This document shows positions 35,940 to 49,100 of a DNA stretch of 64,000 bases, in pieces (within the stretch, counting starts at the first letter, position 1; each line of letters begins with the position of its first letter). Origin of the DNA: Torymus aiolomorphi (lineage: Eukaryota > Arthropoda > Insecta > Hymenoptera > Torymidae). Under the pieces are notes generated by a model, which was not told the origin of the DNA, did not search any database, and worked only from the letters and a program-made list of their open reading frames with translations. A program made the position numbers and the translations under genes. Location of the stretch: positions 222,382,876-222,446,875 of the forward strand of contig CM070873.1 of assembly GCA_036365515.1 (NCBI GenBank). Direction: 5' to 3'.

Positions 35940-36780
35940 TTATCCTCGTGAACGGCAAACCGCAGCGCGGCTCCTATATACACATACAGCCAGCGCGTTT
36001 CCACGAATCTCGCCGCCGATAAAAACAACAGCCTCCGCGGCTCGCGGCCTCTGACAAACCGGAGCGCACCGCGGTGGGAAATGCATTGGGACATCGGCGT
36101 GCACGCAGCGGTGGCAAAAGGCGTCTGACCGCAACGCAGCCTAACTACTTAATCAGACGCATCGTCGGCTCTGGCAGCGCCTGCCGCTGCGCGCAATCCT
36201 TTGCATTCTTCCGCATATCTCGCGCGCGCGTCATCCCCCGCCCCTATACGCGCTATCGCTCGTCGGACCGGAAACTGACCGCCCATCGCGCGCGCGCGCG
36301 CGCCCAGAGAACTCGTATGTTGTGTCGAGCTTCTCCTTCTTCGTCGCGAGCGCGCACACACGCACACGCACTGAGGTGAAAGAGAGAAGAGGCGCGCTGA
36401 CGGAAATAGCGCCAGTGTCTAGTGTATATAGCGCGTGAACGAGAAAGAGAGAGGGAGAGGGAAAGAGAGAATTCGTTCTCCGAAATAAGCGCGATGCCGT
36501 TGGATTTCCGACGGCGGCTGCTACTGCACAGTAGTAGGTATAGCGACGCGGCTCAGTACAGCGCGTCGTTGTCGTCGTCGTCGTCGCGGGCAAAAGAAGA
36601 GACACGCGGAGCGCGCGCGCGCATGGCGAGATTCGCACGCGTATATAGCGACTTGTCGCTCGAGCGCGACGAGGTTCGCTCTTTTTCTTCGCGCACGCTG
36701 CGCTGCGGATTGCTGCGGAAAGTAGGAAAATGGAACAAAGAGATTTATGGGGGAGATCCGCGGCGGGATGCCGAATAAGC
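35940..36780. other. CpG-rich island
   Basis: GC-rich with a (CG)n run at 36290-36302, a GTGTATATAGCGCG motif near 36422 and GA tracts. Open frames on both strands lack domains. Confidence 0.35.
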
Positions 36781-36789
36781 TTTTCTCCA

Positions 36790-38140
36790 AATTGACTTTA
36801 GGTTTTCGCGACGGTACATTTAATTTTATTTAATTACTTACCGCCATAATATGGTATGACACGTCACACATTTTGTAACCATTTCCATCATCACTGCGAC
36901 CATTCTATGAGTGTGACTTTAAAAGGCATTTGTTGTAAATGGTATTCACAATGTGTATTATACAAATTGTGTTGTTATCAACAGCTACAAAGTCTTAAAA
37001 ATATCCCATAAGTGTCCCTTCAGTTGTTATTTTCATCTCATGAATTTTAGTTTCTTCTACTTGGAATAAACGTTATTGAACAAAGCCTCGATAACATCCG
37101 TTTGCCAAAGGCCATGAGCTCTCCTTGTGAGTATATTTGAATATCTTTGGGTTTTACCCTCAGTAAGGAAACAATCATAAGCAAATACAGAATGAATAAG
37201 CTATAGATTTAGTGATGATAAATAACACAAATGACAGCATAAGATATATGGAAACAGAAATGTTGTGAGATGTACTTAGCTTTTAACTAATAAACATATT
37301 ATCCAAAATTCCTTTTGAGTATATATAATATGTTCTTAAAACTATTTGACGTAAAAACGTTCAAAATCATAAATTTTAAAAATTTATAATACCTCTTGCG
37401 TGCTAATCTCAATATCTCCTCCTCTTCCAATTCTTCTCTCTATTATAACTCTCGCCCTAGCCCATGCAGCTAAAGACCGCCCCGGTGCAGAGGGAAGGTT
37501 GACGAAGGCAAACCTCTCGCCGGCCCCCGATTTATCGCTCGAGCGCGCGTCTCGCGTGATCCCGCGCGATTATGTGTGTACGCCACACGCGCGTGCTCGC
37601 GCAGGAATGTAGGTGAAACGCGTGACGGGGCTTCCGCGAGAAATTTGTATAATTTGACATGCGCGCTCGCCACCCGGCCGGTAAATACGCTCGTATTTAA
37701 AGATAATTTTATGCCCGCTGCTGCGCTCTAAGACGTTCATTGCTCTTTTTTAACTGATTCCCGGCTTCTACGTTTACTTTCATATTATATACATGTATGT
37801 ATACGCGTAATATTTCTTTTTTCTCCATTTCTTTCTGGTATGATTGACAGAAATATAATGTTTTCTTCTTTTCAAACGAGTTGCGTTTGTGCATGCAATC
37901 AACTTCTGCATTTCTACAGATTAAAGGGCTATTAGATGTGGAAATAATATTTTGCAATTTGAACTCTTTGAGTAAAAAACATTGTATGCTCTGTGTGTAT
38001 ACATACAAATACCATGTTTTTGCCGGAAGAAACTACTGATGCAATTATTGGAGTAAAATTATTCAATTTATGATTTACTTGAACATAACAATTTCTTTAT
38101 TATAACTGAATTATCGTAATAATATGTTCTACTATTTTAT
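36790..38140. other. mostly AT-rich with a small CpG-rich patch
   Basis: 37470-37700 is CpG-rich; the rest is AT-rich. No gene supported. Confidence 0.4.
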
Positions 38141-38143
38141 ACT

Positions 38144-39946
38144 TACAAGGAGAGTGCACAACCTTCGGAACCTGAATTTTAATTCTGACCACACTAGAGC
38201 ATAGTAAATATAAAAAAATAGACACGTGTCTCAGGATTTTGTCCAATGGGTTCTGGAACATACTTTAATCAAGCAGAATAGTGTATTTTATTAGTGATTT
38301 TTTAGCTATAATTAACTGTATATAACTTGACATACAACACTTTTTTCACCGTAAGCAATTAAGGGAGTCTTCTATAATGGTTAATATTACATTTTTCACC
38401 CACTATTTTCACAAAATTATGCTGAGCCACTTCAAAGCATTTAAAAACTTACAAAATTAATAGATTACCTGTATTTACTGATTTTTAAAATGATTGGGTT
38501 AATCTTTACAATATATTACAAACATTCTATCTATGCTTTCTAAATCCCTCCAACTTCCGTATAAACTATGTAAACAATAATCAATAATGAACACAAATGA
38601 TTATTTTTATATGAACCTGTTATTTATACTTCAAACTCTCTTTATGTTTTATTATACGTTCCTTTAAATCTTACATTAATTTCTTGCTTTGTCTTCTGCT
38701 CACATATTATTTTACTAAATTACTTCTTTCTTATTCAACTAAAATTATTTGAACATTTTCTATTCTAAGCTACAATTTAAAATATCAACTTTTTTCTACA
38801 TTTCTTCCATAATGCATCACCTTTGAATTTGCTTATATATGCTTGAATAATTCTTATCACTTGTCACATAAATCTTATACAACTTTTAAATTTAGAACAC
38901 CTTTAAAATACTTTTCAAACACTTCTTCTTTTCAAAACACTTTTAAAACACTTCTACACGTAGCATAAGTAAAATAATTATTTCTAATGGGTAATGATCA
39001 AACATTTGACAAAAAAACTAGTACTACCAAAACTACTAAACTACTTTCAAAATTAAAATATGGGGGGGTATAAAAATATTTAAACTTTTTATTTCATAGA
39101 ATTATTATTAATATTGACAAATGAATAATTAAGCATGAAGATGAAAATAATCTGTTTTGATGTCAAAATGTTAAATGTTGGATCATTATCCATTAGAAAT
39201 AACTATTTTACTTATCTACGTGTAGAAGTGTTTTAAAAAGATGAAGTGTTTGAACTTTGTTTTAAAAGGGTTCTAAATTTAAAAGTTGTATAAGATTTGT
39301 GTGACAAGTGATAACAATTATTCAAGGATATATAAGAAAATTGAAAGGTGATGCGTTATGGAAGAAATATAAAAAAAAGTTGATCCTTTCCATTGTAGCT
39401 TAGAATAAAAAATGTTCATATAATTTTAGTTGAATAATAAAGAAGTAATTTAGTAATATAATGTATAAATGTAAACAGAAGATAAAGCAAGAAATTAATG
39501 TAAAATTTAAAGGAACGTATAACAAAACATGAAGAAAGTTTGAAGTATAAACAACAGGTTCATATAAAAATAATCATTTGTGTTCATTATTTATTATTGT
39601 TTACTATTTATTTAGAAATTGGAGCAACTTAGAAAGCATACATAGAATGTTTGAAAGATATTGTAAAGATTAACCCAATCATTTTAAAAATCAGTAAATA
39701 CGGGTAATCTATTAATTTTGTAAGTTTTTAAATGCTTTGAAGTGGCTCAGCATAATTTTGGCAAATTAGTGGGTGAAGAATGTAATATTAACCATTATAG
39801 AAGACTCCCTTAGCTTGATTAAAGTTTGTTCAAGAACCCATTGGACAAAGTTCTGAGAAACATGTTTATTTTTTTTTATATTTACTATGCTCTAGTGTGG
39901 TCAGAATTGAAATTCAGGTTCCGAAGATTGTGTACTCTCCTTGTTA
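38144..39946. mobile_element. 1.8-kb foldback (giant hairpin) element
   Basis: The left arm (38144-39011) and the right arm (39161-39946) are inverted copies with a ~150-bp spacer. The outer ends ACAAGGAGAGTGCAC and GTACTCTCCTTGT match, as do CCCATTGGACAAA near 39837 with its partner near 38245, and CTACACGTAG near 38953 with its partner near 39216. The left arm has an extra ~85 bp (about 38277-38360). No coding frame in either arm. The arms differ by scattered changes, so the insertion is not recent. Confidence 0.78.
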
Positions 39947-39949
39947 GTC

Positions 39950-40608
39950 AGGATAAATAAACTTCAAATTATAGTCTTACCTTTTTTTTTAATGTCGAAT
40001 CATATTTTAACATTAATTATTTACATATTTTGGCAGTAAGTATATTTTAATTTGTTTAAATTTTAAGCTTTTTTCTAAAAATAACTGCAATAGTTCATTA
40101 TACTGTTTTACACAATATTTAAATTTTTCTCACGGTATAATTTAATTTACCTAAAATTTCCTTAAACAGCTTAAACATTTAAGAAACTGATCTATTATAG
40201 GGATAACAAATTGAAATTATATAAATTATAGCCTATCACAAAAATTTAATAGCGGACAAAAACTTTGGGAAACAGGTGTATTTCTAACCCAAAAAATGGT
40301 CGGTCACGCATCCTTCGTTGGAACGAATTTAATTCGGTAGCAGGTACAAAATTATCCAATTACGTGGACATGTATTAAGTAATAAACGTACCACTTTTCG
40401 TTGTATTTTTTTTACCTATTCCAGTTTTCGAAAGTGTATAGTCTAAGTTCACTTTTATAAAAAATAAAAAAGATTTCCATATATGCATATAAGAAACTAA
40501 TGAATGTATGTATATGGTACAATATACCGCATGTGTACATATGTAACTAATGAATGAATGTATACGGTATATTTTGGCACATTTAGTACTATTTAATTCT
40601 TTAACGTC
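39950..40608. other. AT-rich, nothing recognised
   Basis: A short local duplication near 40497-40570 (ATGAATGTATG.ATATGG then ATGAATGTATACGG) is visible. Confidence 0.4.
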
Positions 40609-41147
40609 TTAAGGACGTTCTCCGACTCAAATTCATTAATATCGCGAAAATTGTGATTTAAAAATATTATTTACAATGAAAACCCTTCATGAGTCTCTAT
40701 ACATTACTCCAAAAATAAAAAAAATGTCAGTGTAAGATAAAAGGTGTCAATATGATATTTAAATAAATAGCACTTACATAGGGTGACTATATATAGATAT
40801 ACAAATAACATGGGAGTTTTTGTTTACGTTGCTATATCTCTGAAATTAATATCGCTTGCTATATTGAAAATTATACCATATTATTCCTCTCGATTTCTAG
40901 TTTTATGGCTTACGGTTGAAAAAGAAACACAAAGAAAACTTTTTTATAGTAAATTAAAATGTAATTTTAAAACTAGCTTAGATAGGGATCCCGTGTTAAC
41001 ACAAAAACTTTGAAGTTAAATATTTCTATTTTGAATACCGCTATGGATGTGGGGCTTTCAAGCATGTACTAAGCACACAAAATCAAACGTTCTCTGCAAG
41101 TTTCAGGAAAATCACAAGAAAATCGTTTTCTCGGAGAACGTCCTTAA
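40609..41147. mobile_element. element with 17-bp inverted ends
   Basis: TTAAGGACGTTCTCCGA at 40609-40625 is exactly inverted at 41131-41147. The interior is AT-rich and the open frame at 40783-41013 has no domain. Confidence 0.55.
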
Positions 41148-41386
41148 CCTATTTCTTCCCAAGCGGACATTTTATAGTCGATTTTGTAGTTCGTTTAGTC
41201 ATTTTCAGGTGGCCATATTTAATTTTTGGTGAAAAATTTTTCAAATCTGACCTCAAATTCGAAAAGAACAGGTCTTTTTACTTCAGAATATGTTTTTCTC
41301 TAATATTATTTTGTTAGTTTTAGGGTTTTTAGAGACGAAAAACCAATCGACTATAAAATGTCCGCTTGGGAAGAAATGGATTAAGG
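41142..41386. repeat. inverted repeat pair
   Basis: 41142-41184 is matched in inverted form by 41344-41386 with one or two differences (shared CTTCCCAAGCGGACATTTTA). It abuts and overlaps the elements on each side, so the boundaries here are mosaic. Confidence 0.6.
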
Positions 41387-42140
41387 TGGCTCATGCGGGC
41401 TAGTAGACCTAAAGCTATGAACATTTTTTACAAAGATTCATTTACACATTCCAATCTGAAAACTGATATGAAAGGAAAAAGGGTTCTTAATATAACGGAA
41501 AAAGTTTTTTTTAGAAAATTTCTAATGTTGCAAAAGTAGATTTTGTCCACTAAAAAAAATTCAATGAGTATTTATAATTTTTTTTTTGTTTTTTCAAGAT
41601 CTCATTTTCTTCCTTGTTCAATTTCAGGGGGAGGTACCGATATAAAAATTGGAAAAATTTCAAAACCTGCAAAGTTATATTCAATTGTTTATAAAATTCA
41701 GTGACAAATTTACAAACAATTGCATATAACTTTGCTGGTTTTGAAAATTGTTCAATTTGTATATCGGTACCTCCCCCTAAAATTGAACAAGGAAGAAAAT
41801 GAGACCTTGCAAATTAAAATTGAATGAAAAACAAAAAAGATTATAAATACTTATTGAATTTCTTTTTAGTGGACAAAATCTACTTTTGCAAGATTGGAAA
41901 TTTTCTAACAAAAATTTGTTCTGTTATCTGTAAATGAATCTTTGTAAAAAATGTTCATTTTAGGTCTATAATAAAATTTTGTATAAAACTAGTTGTATTT
42001 CACGCAATTTGACCTTGGTGATAATGTAATCACTAACCGAGTGTTTCCTTGACACAGATTCAAAATTTAATCTCGTAAGAAGATTTTAATTAATTGGAAG
42101 TTATCTTCATTTATAAACCGCCAACAAAGCCACCTTAATA
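41381..42140. mobile_element. TIR element containing a long palindrome
   Basis: The outer ends TTAAGGTGGCT and AGCCACCTTAA are inverted copies flanked by TA-type bases. Inside, 41405-41701 and 41703-41969 form an almost loopless palindrome (GGGGGAGGTACCGATAT near 41630 pairs with ATATCGGTACCTCCCCC near 41760). No gene. Confidence 0.65.
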
Positions 42141-42159
42141 TTTGTATATCATTATAATT

Positions 42160-42849
42160 TGAAAATACTTGCCTTCGAGACGCTCCCGCGCCTCAACATA
42201 TCCTTATGCAAGTTTGTTTCTGTATCAAGTTCATTTGCCTTCTCGCAGTATGATAGATAGGTTTATATACAAGTAGGAATTTCCACCTAATCGTGAATAA
42301 TATCTAACGCTCTTCCGAGAAAACAGAGATATATCACAACTGGAATCTCTTAACACCAACGTCATAGCTCAGCCCCTCCACCCGATGCAAAGAATCCGCG
42401 ACCGGACATTCCTCGCAGTCATCGAGCGGCTTCTCGCGAGGGTTCGGGATGTATCGGCCTATCGTAGAAAAGGCAAATCGAAAAGTGCAACGCGAGTAGC
42501 ACTGGCCGATGGGGACCGCACTGACGGGGTTGGTCGGCTTTCTCGCGCTCTCTTCGGTGCGCGCGCTCGTGTGCATGCAGAAGAAGAACACGGCGACGAC
42601 GAAGGAGTTAAGAGAGGAGGGAGGGAGCGAGCGAGCGAAGGCGCCCGAGAGAGAGGGAGGGGAGCGCGAAGAAACCAGGGGTTTGTTGGCATGGGCTTAG
42701 CAAGTTGTAGGAGCGCCGGGCCCCAGTCGAACTCCTTCCTCTCCGAGCGACGGACCGTTTGTCAATCAATCCGCTCTCTTGCTCTCGCGCTCTGTCGCGT
42801 ACACTTTCTCTCTCTCCTCGCGGAAGCTCCCCGACGGTTCGGAAGCACG
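42160..42849 (+). promoter_or_regulatory. NDNF promoter and 5' leader region
   Basis: GC-rich sequence begins near 42330 and runs into the first coding exon, with GA tracts (42600-42670) and a CT-rich stretch before the start codon. No clear TATA box. The frame stays open from an ATG at 42385, but its translation is basic low-complexity sequence and precedes the signal peptide, so I treat it as leader. Confidence 0.5.
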
Positions 42850-43103
42850 ATGCCGGGCTATTGTCGTGTTTCGGTGCGGCTAGTGGTGCTGCTCCTGGTG
42901 GGCGGCGGCGGGGCGCACGGCCACAGCGGCAACTCGGAGGAGAGCCCGCTGCAGCGCAGGATCGCCAGCAGCATGGGACACGACCGGCCGGCGCCGGTAT
43001 ATGGCGCGGAGCGACCCTCCTACGCCGAGATCTTCAATCACACCAAGGTGCTGCTGCCCGAGTACCAGATACGGGCCACCCTCATGCCCAACAACGTGTC
43101 TCA
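42850..43103 (+). CDS. NDNF: NDNF exon 1 (signal peptide)
   Basis: Codes for residues 1-84 plus two bases. Hydrophobic core RLVVLLLVGGGG, then NHT and NVS glycosylation sites. The donor is CA followed by GTGAGT. Confidence 0.88.
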
Positions 43104-46100
43104 GTGAGTGCTTTTCTCAGCTGGCGGCTTTTTTATGCCCATTCGCGGTAAATGCGATGAACGTTGACGCGAATGGCTTCCAAAATGAACGTTTTTAAAT
43201 TTTAAAGTTAAGAAAAAGAAAAGGTGAAATGGTAATGTTTTAATATCGAGCTTTTAATCAAGGTGGAAAATATTTAAAAATATTTTAAAAACAAAAGTTC
43301 TTGTTATTAAAATAAACAAATTAAACGTGTGAAAATTCCTGCACATTGGGTTAATAAAATATCTACATCAACCTAAACGAGCTTGAAAAATTAAATCTGC
43401 AAACAACTTGTCTATGAGTTAAGCGCTTAGACTAGTTAGACATTGAAATTTCTCCGCACGTGCACTTAATTCAAACCGTTTCAATAACACATTCAATTTG
43501 AAGCAATTTTTCTATTCGTTTGTAAAGTTCCTGCAGCGATCCTTCATTTATACATTTGAATACATCTGATTTCATTACAGTCTAGAATTTACTGCAAATT
43601 AATGAAAAGGACACAAACCCAGCAAACGACAGTCGGATCCGAAAATAAAGCGGAATTCTCCGAAGCCAGACATTATACACACACGTGCAATTTCGGGTGA
43701 TCTATTTTTACGGTAAATAATCCGCTTTTTCAACGTCTATATCCCGGCCGCGTGTTTTTCTTCTGTCAACATGCGCTAAGTAGGGAAATATTTTTTTGAC
43801 CTTGCGAGCCGACGACTGCAAGCGTTCGGCGTTCTTATAGCCCGACGCGTGCGCGTGCGCGACGTCGCCGCGTCAATCCGTCTTTTAATATCCTACAAAG
43901 AGCGTGTAATTGACCGCGCAAATAAACGAATCTATATCCTAAAACCTCTCAGAACCGCGACGGCAGCAAATCGCACGCGTGCGCATTAAACTCTCTTTCT
44001 GTTCCCGCATCGCTCGTCGAATGAAATATCGCCGCGGCGGTGGTGGAATTACGTAAGTCGGAGAGTTCGCGAGGCGCGGTGACAATGACTCCGGTCCCGG
44101 CTCTTCTTCCTTTTGCCATAGAAAAGTGAGGCTATAAGCGGCTGTCCCCTGGCCTCTTCTCGGATAAAGAATAGTATGTAAAGCACGAGCGGGCGCCGTG
44201 CCAGCCGCGCGCGCCGGCGAATGCGCCACGTGCTTGCGCGCTTATATATCCGATGGACCTTTTTCCCGCCTCTATATACTTCGCTCGCTCGCTCTGGCCG
44301 CAAGCACGCACACATATCACCGAGGGAATACATGTTTAATAAACCGACGAGCGACTGTATATAAGCTCGATGCGCGTCTGCGGCGGAATCAGCAGCCGCG
44401 AGAAAATAATCCGCGCCCGCTTTGAAGTGTCGCGGGGATCCAAAAAGCTCGAGTTCAAACAAAACAGCGCCGTGGCGCGGACGGCGGCGATGATTTTTCT
44501 TTTTCGAAGGTCGACGCGCCGCTGCATCTGGAAGCTCTCTAATTGCGCGGCCTCGGGGTGCAGCAGCAGTGCTCAAAGGCTGCGCCTTTTACAATGAAAC
44601 TTTGTTGAACGACGTCGTAGATGCTGCGTTTTACGCGCGTCGCGAGGCCGCGACAGTAATACCTTCAGACGCGTTAGCTCGTGCATGGGAAATGCGTGTC
44701 ACTCGCGCTGCTCTTCTTGTTTTCGGCAGTAGCCGTCTTGATTGCCGACGATCTCGTGCGTTCTCGTCCGCCGAATCCCTATAAACCTTTTCTTGAATAA
44801 TTATAAGTCGCGTGATGTACGTTGAAATTTTTCAAGATTTACATGTTTCTGGAAATTAGTTTAATTGCAGTAATTTCAATATTACCACAGATATTTAATA
44901 GTTTCCATGGTACGTCTTTCGTAATAAAATATACTAACAGATATTTACAATACAGATAATGGTGAATGTGTAAAAGACGCTATTCATATTTTGTAATGCA
45001 ATGAAAAAAAAATGTTATTATTTATAGCAATGGCGTGATAATTATCGGTTAGTATGTTGCATATCGCTTGCACTCTCCTTTGAATATTACAGATAATTTA
45101 CACCTTATTGATTAAATTATGTCTTGTTTGTTTTTTACTTTTTACAATTTTATTACGATATGTTCATTAAAACGTCAGGATGAAGCATGTCCTTTCACAA
45201 GTCTTCCAATTCATTCCAATAACATAAAGACTCTTCAACCTTACATTTAAAAAAAAATACGCGGATTTATCAAATCTATCAATATATCTTTAATGACAAT
45301 GTGAATAAATCTCGTCTCCTAGGTAACCAACAAAAATGTTATTAGGTATTATTTACTTATTATTCCATTGTGAAATATTAACAGACTCTTCAAAGCCTTT
45401 TAAAGGAAACTATTCATTACTCTAATCTTGACAGGCTGTTACTTCTCGCCGCGCGAAGGTGCTATGTAATCTTCTCTCGCAACAAGTCATAAAAAGTTGT
45501 TTGCAAACCGCTTTATATGCTGCAACTTTTAATAATCTACTTAGACTTATTACTGTACGGATATAAAAAGCTCGTACAATTTAGTTGAATTATACGGTTC
45601 GTCAGAATAGATTAAACGACTTATATTATAATTGAAAAAACAACATGCTTCATGATTTCTTTATATTACTTTATAATAGTGCAGTGGTGTATCAAGCAAT
45701 TCCTCGCTTGTATAGCGCAATGTCAAACATTTCAAATTCCTCTTTACTATTATTGAAAAAAACAATTTCGTGGAAATAAAAGCACTTCTCCGAATCAAGT
45801 GTGAAAAAATATCCATCCATTCAACAAAAATTAATTGAAAGTGTGAAAAAAGCTAAAGAAACAACATGCTTTTAAATCCCACAGGTAACCTACGCGTCAG
45901 CGGCGCCTGCACTCATCACATTCTCGAAAAAAAAATCTCTCGTCATCAAAAAGAAAAGAAGCTCGTCTCACAGAGTAAACTCGCTAACGCAGTCGCTTCG
46001 TTCCTTCCTTCCTTCTCGCAAAAGGTTCAAATCGTCACTGTTTTGGTGTGCGAGCTCCCTCGTTCACTTTTCGCGCGTAAAAACGACGAGGAACGGGCGC

Positions 46101-49100
46101 GACAAGACGAACGTTTCGTCGACGCGTTAACTTTTTCCGACGGCGGGTGTCACCTGTCCATCATCGCCGCGACGGCGAGGGAGACGCGCACGCGCGCACG
46201 GAGGAACAAGGGACGGCTCGGGTGCGCCAAACGATGCGCTGCGTCGCGACGCTACGCGCCATAAAGCCGCGGACTACCGAGGAACACGGACCCTTTCTGC
46301 AGCCGCCCTTGCACCGCTGATGCCTGTTAATGTGCCTGCCTCGCCTGTATGTCTACGCGAGCCTTGACTGCGCTTATACAGAGAACTGATGCTTCGCGAG
46401 ATTTCGCGTCAACTTGACTTTGCGAAAGACTGCGGGGTTTTGATCAAAAGCTAGCTTGATTAATTTCTGTTTTTAGAAATAATTATAAACTTTTGATTGA
46501 CGATGTGGAAAAATAATTTATATTCAAGAATACAAGTTCGCTTTTAATTTTGTATAAGCTCATACACATCCTATGTCTTTATAAACCGCAATTATTATAC
46601 ATACATAAATTCATTGTCATTCAATTTCCACTATCACACCACAAAATATTGAGTTAAGTAATAAACTGTATGTACAAAATAGATTGATCTTTTAAATATC
46701 ATTTTCGGTACTAAAAATCGTTTGCTAGAAAGGTAATCTAACCAGACTATAATCAGACCAATCAAATGGATCAAGATATAGGTATTATACTATAGCTGTA
46801 CATTAAGCAATAAATTTAAGTGAACGTTGACACAATAGTATATTACGATACTAGTGCCTTAAGTGGCCCATTATTGCACGACATGAAATTAGCGCCCGAA
46901 CGCAGCGAGGGTGATAATTTACATCGTGCAGTGGGCCACTGAAGGCACTAGTGTTGTACGATATTTTACATCAAGTTTAACTAAGTCCTCTGTCACGCCT
47001 ATTCGTGCCTTAAACAGTCCATTTTTGCACCGCGAGATAATAAGTTTAAACGCACAAATAGTAATAAAAATTTACAATTGACAATCAAAAATTGACAATC
47101 AGTTTTTTCTAATTTAACCAAGCTACTTCGTTATTAATGTAAATAACCCAGTACTTAAAAATGAGAAAGTAGATTGTATATTCCTAAGAGTTATTATACC
47201 AGGACTATTTTAGTATTTCTGCAGATACAAGTACTGACAAAATACTAAGTGAAAATACTGACAAATGGACTAAAATTAACTATCAGTACTTTTTTCTTCA
47301 ATATGGTTTTTAATACTTATGCAGTATTAAATTGTTTTTACTTCAATCATTTAGTGACGTTTATTAACTTTTTATAAATGCCAACACCATACAAAATAAA
47401 GTCTATATTATATTCAATTACTCTCCCGGTGCTTTTGTTTATTCTTTATTTTTGTCTGGTTTAAATGATATTTTTTAATTTTAACATTTATATAGAAAAG
47501 TGCATTCGCCTTATGGACGGTCACCAGCTGAAAACAACTGCCTGCATGAAAATTTATATAATAACTAATAGTTCTACTAAATATAATATATAATAAAATT
47601 TGGAGTGTTTAAAACGTAAATATTTCTCATTAATGAAAAGTCACGTTAACTTTCGTTGGAAATTCTTATTTTTGATCCGATTTCAACGGGGGAGGGCCCA
47701 TTATCTTTGTGCAATTTTTTTATACATGTCGCGTGTAATTTAATATGTAAGATTGTAAACAATAGTATGCCACGATTCACTCTTTAATAATTTCTAAATT
47801 ATGATTTTGTGGTAACCCCGACCTGAAATTGTTCCTGATCGTTTTCAGCCGGTGAGCGTCCTTAAACACGAATATGCATAAGTACAGTACTAAAAGCAAT
47901 CTAGTAAAAAACATTCATCTACTATCAATCAGTGAGAATTACAGTTGACCATTCTCCAACCATCAAATTGCAATAAATAAGAAGAATTTTAACACTTTCG
48001 TAATTTCTTCACCAAATAATATATGTAATACGAAATGATGTCATTACTACGTTATTCGCTGATATCTTAACAAATAATATATAACTTTCCCTTACGAGCA
48101 GTAAAGCTCAACCGAACTCTGCCGGCATCACCGAACTCATTCATTCACAAGTTACTTTTGTTATAAAAGGAAAAAACCCCTGCAAGCCATTCAACCTATA
48201 CGTGGGCCCCTTAAATATATCTCTTCACCGAATTGCCTTACATCCCTTTGAGAGAAAAATCCTGCGATTGTCGCGCAAAAATAGCGGCTCTCAGTCAGAA
48301 TGCAGCGGAGGTGCACGCGTTTGCAGTCCGCACAGTCAATCCGGACGCGACGGCTTCCTCTACACACTCTATAGTATACCCAGCACTTCGCATAGGGCCT
48401 TCCGCCGTCTCTCAGTCGCGCGAGCGGTTCTTTTTTATCAATGCACTGATTCATTCCTCCGCTGGTGCGCGCACACGCGCAACCGCGCGTCGGATTTAGC
48501 ACGCGGGGGTCGCACGCGCCGCGACCCCAGACGCCGCGACGCCGGCATTGTGTCCCGTCGCTAATTTTACAATGGTCCCCATATAAACTGGCGCAGCGCG
48601 CGGAGAGAGAGAGCGCACGTGCGCGCTCGTGCTTACAGCTCCGTCGTCGTCTCTCGCAGCTCGTCGTCGTCTATGCACGCGCGGCGCGCGTCTTGCCACG
48701 AGAACGCCTCTCTTGAAAAAGACACACACGCGCGCTCGTATGGTAGTGCTGTGTGTTCTGTGCGTATATATGTATGTATAAGCTGGCTGTTGCTGCTGCT
48801 CATGCTGCTGCTGTTGCGATTCTCGAGAAGCCGAGCGCGCGACACGTCGAACGAGCCATAAATTTCGAATTACCAAGGGGGATATATAGGTATACATGTA
48901 TTTATATTGCTACACGGTTCACTTTCTTATTTACACAGTTGCTCGTGCTTGCGTGCGCCCCGGGCATAAGCTACGGGATTTAGACAACGATGAAGGATGT
49001 AAGCTCCTTAACATTTTTCCTAATCGCTTATCTGGGTTACTGGGCACTACGCAGACTTTCATTTTGCAAAACCAGAATCATTAAGGATCAAGAGTGCTGT

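Noticed and set aside
42385..42849. In-frame upstream extension of NDNF by 155 codons
   Set aside because: It translates to arginine/glycine-rich low-complexity sequence and would bury the signal peptide.
44049..44576. 175-codon minus-strand frame in NDNF intron 1
   Set aside because: It is in a CpG-rich island with many overlapping frames on both strands; arginine/alanine bias and no domain.
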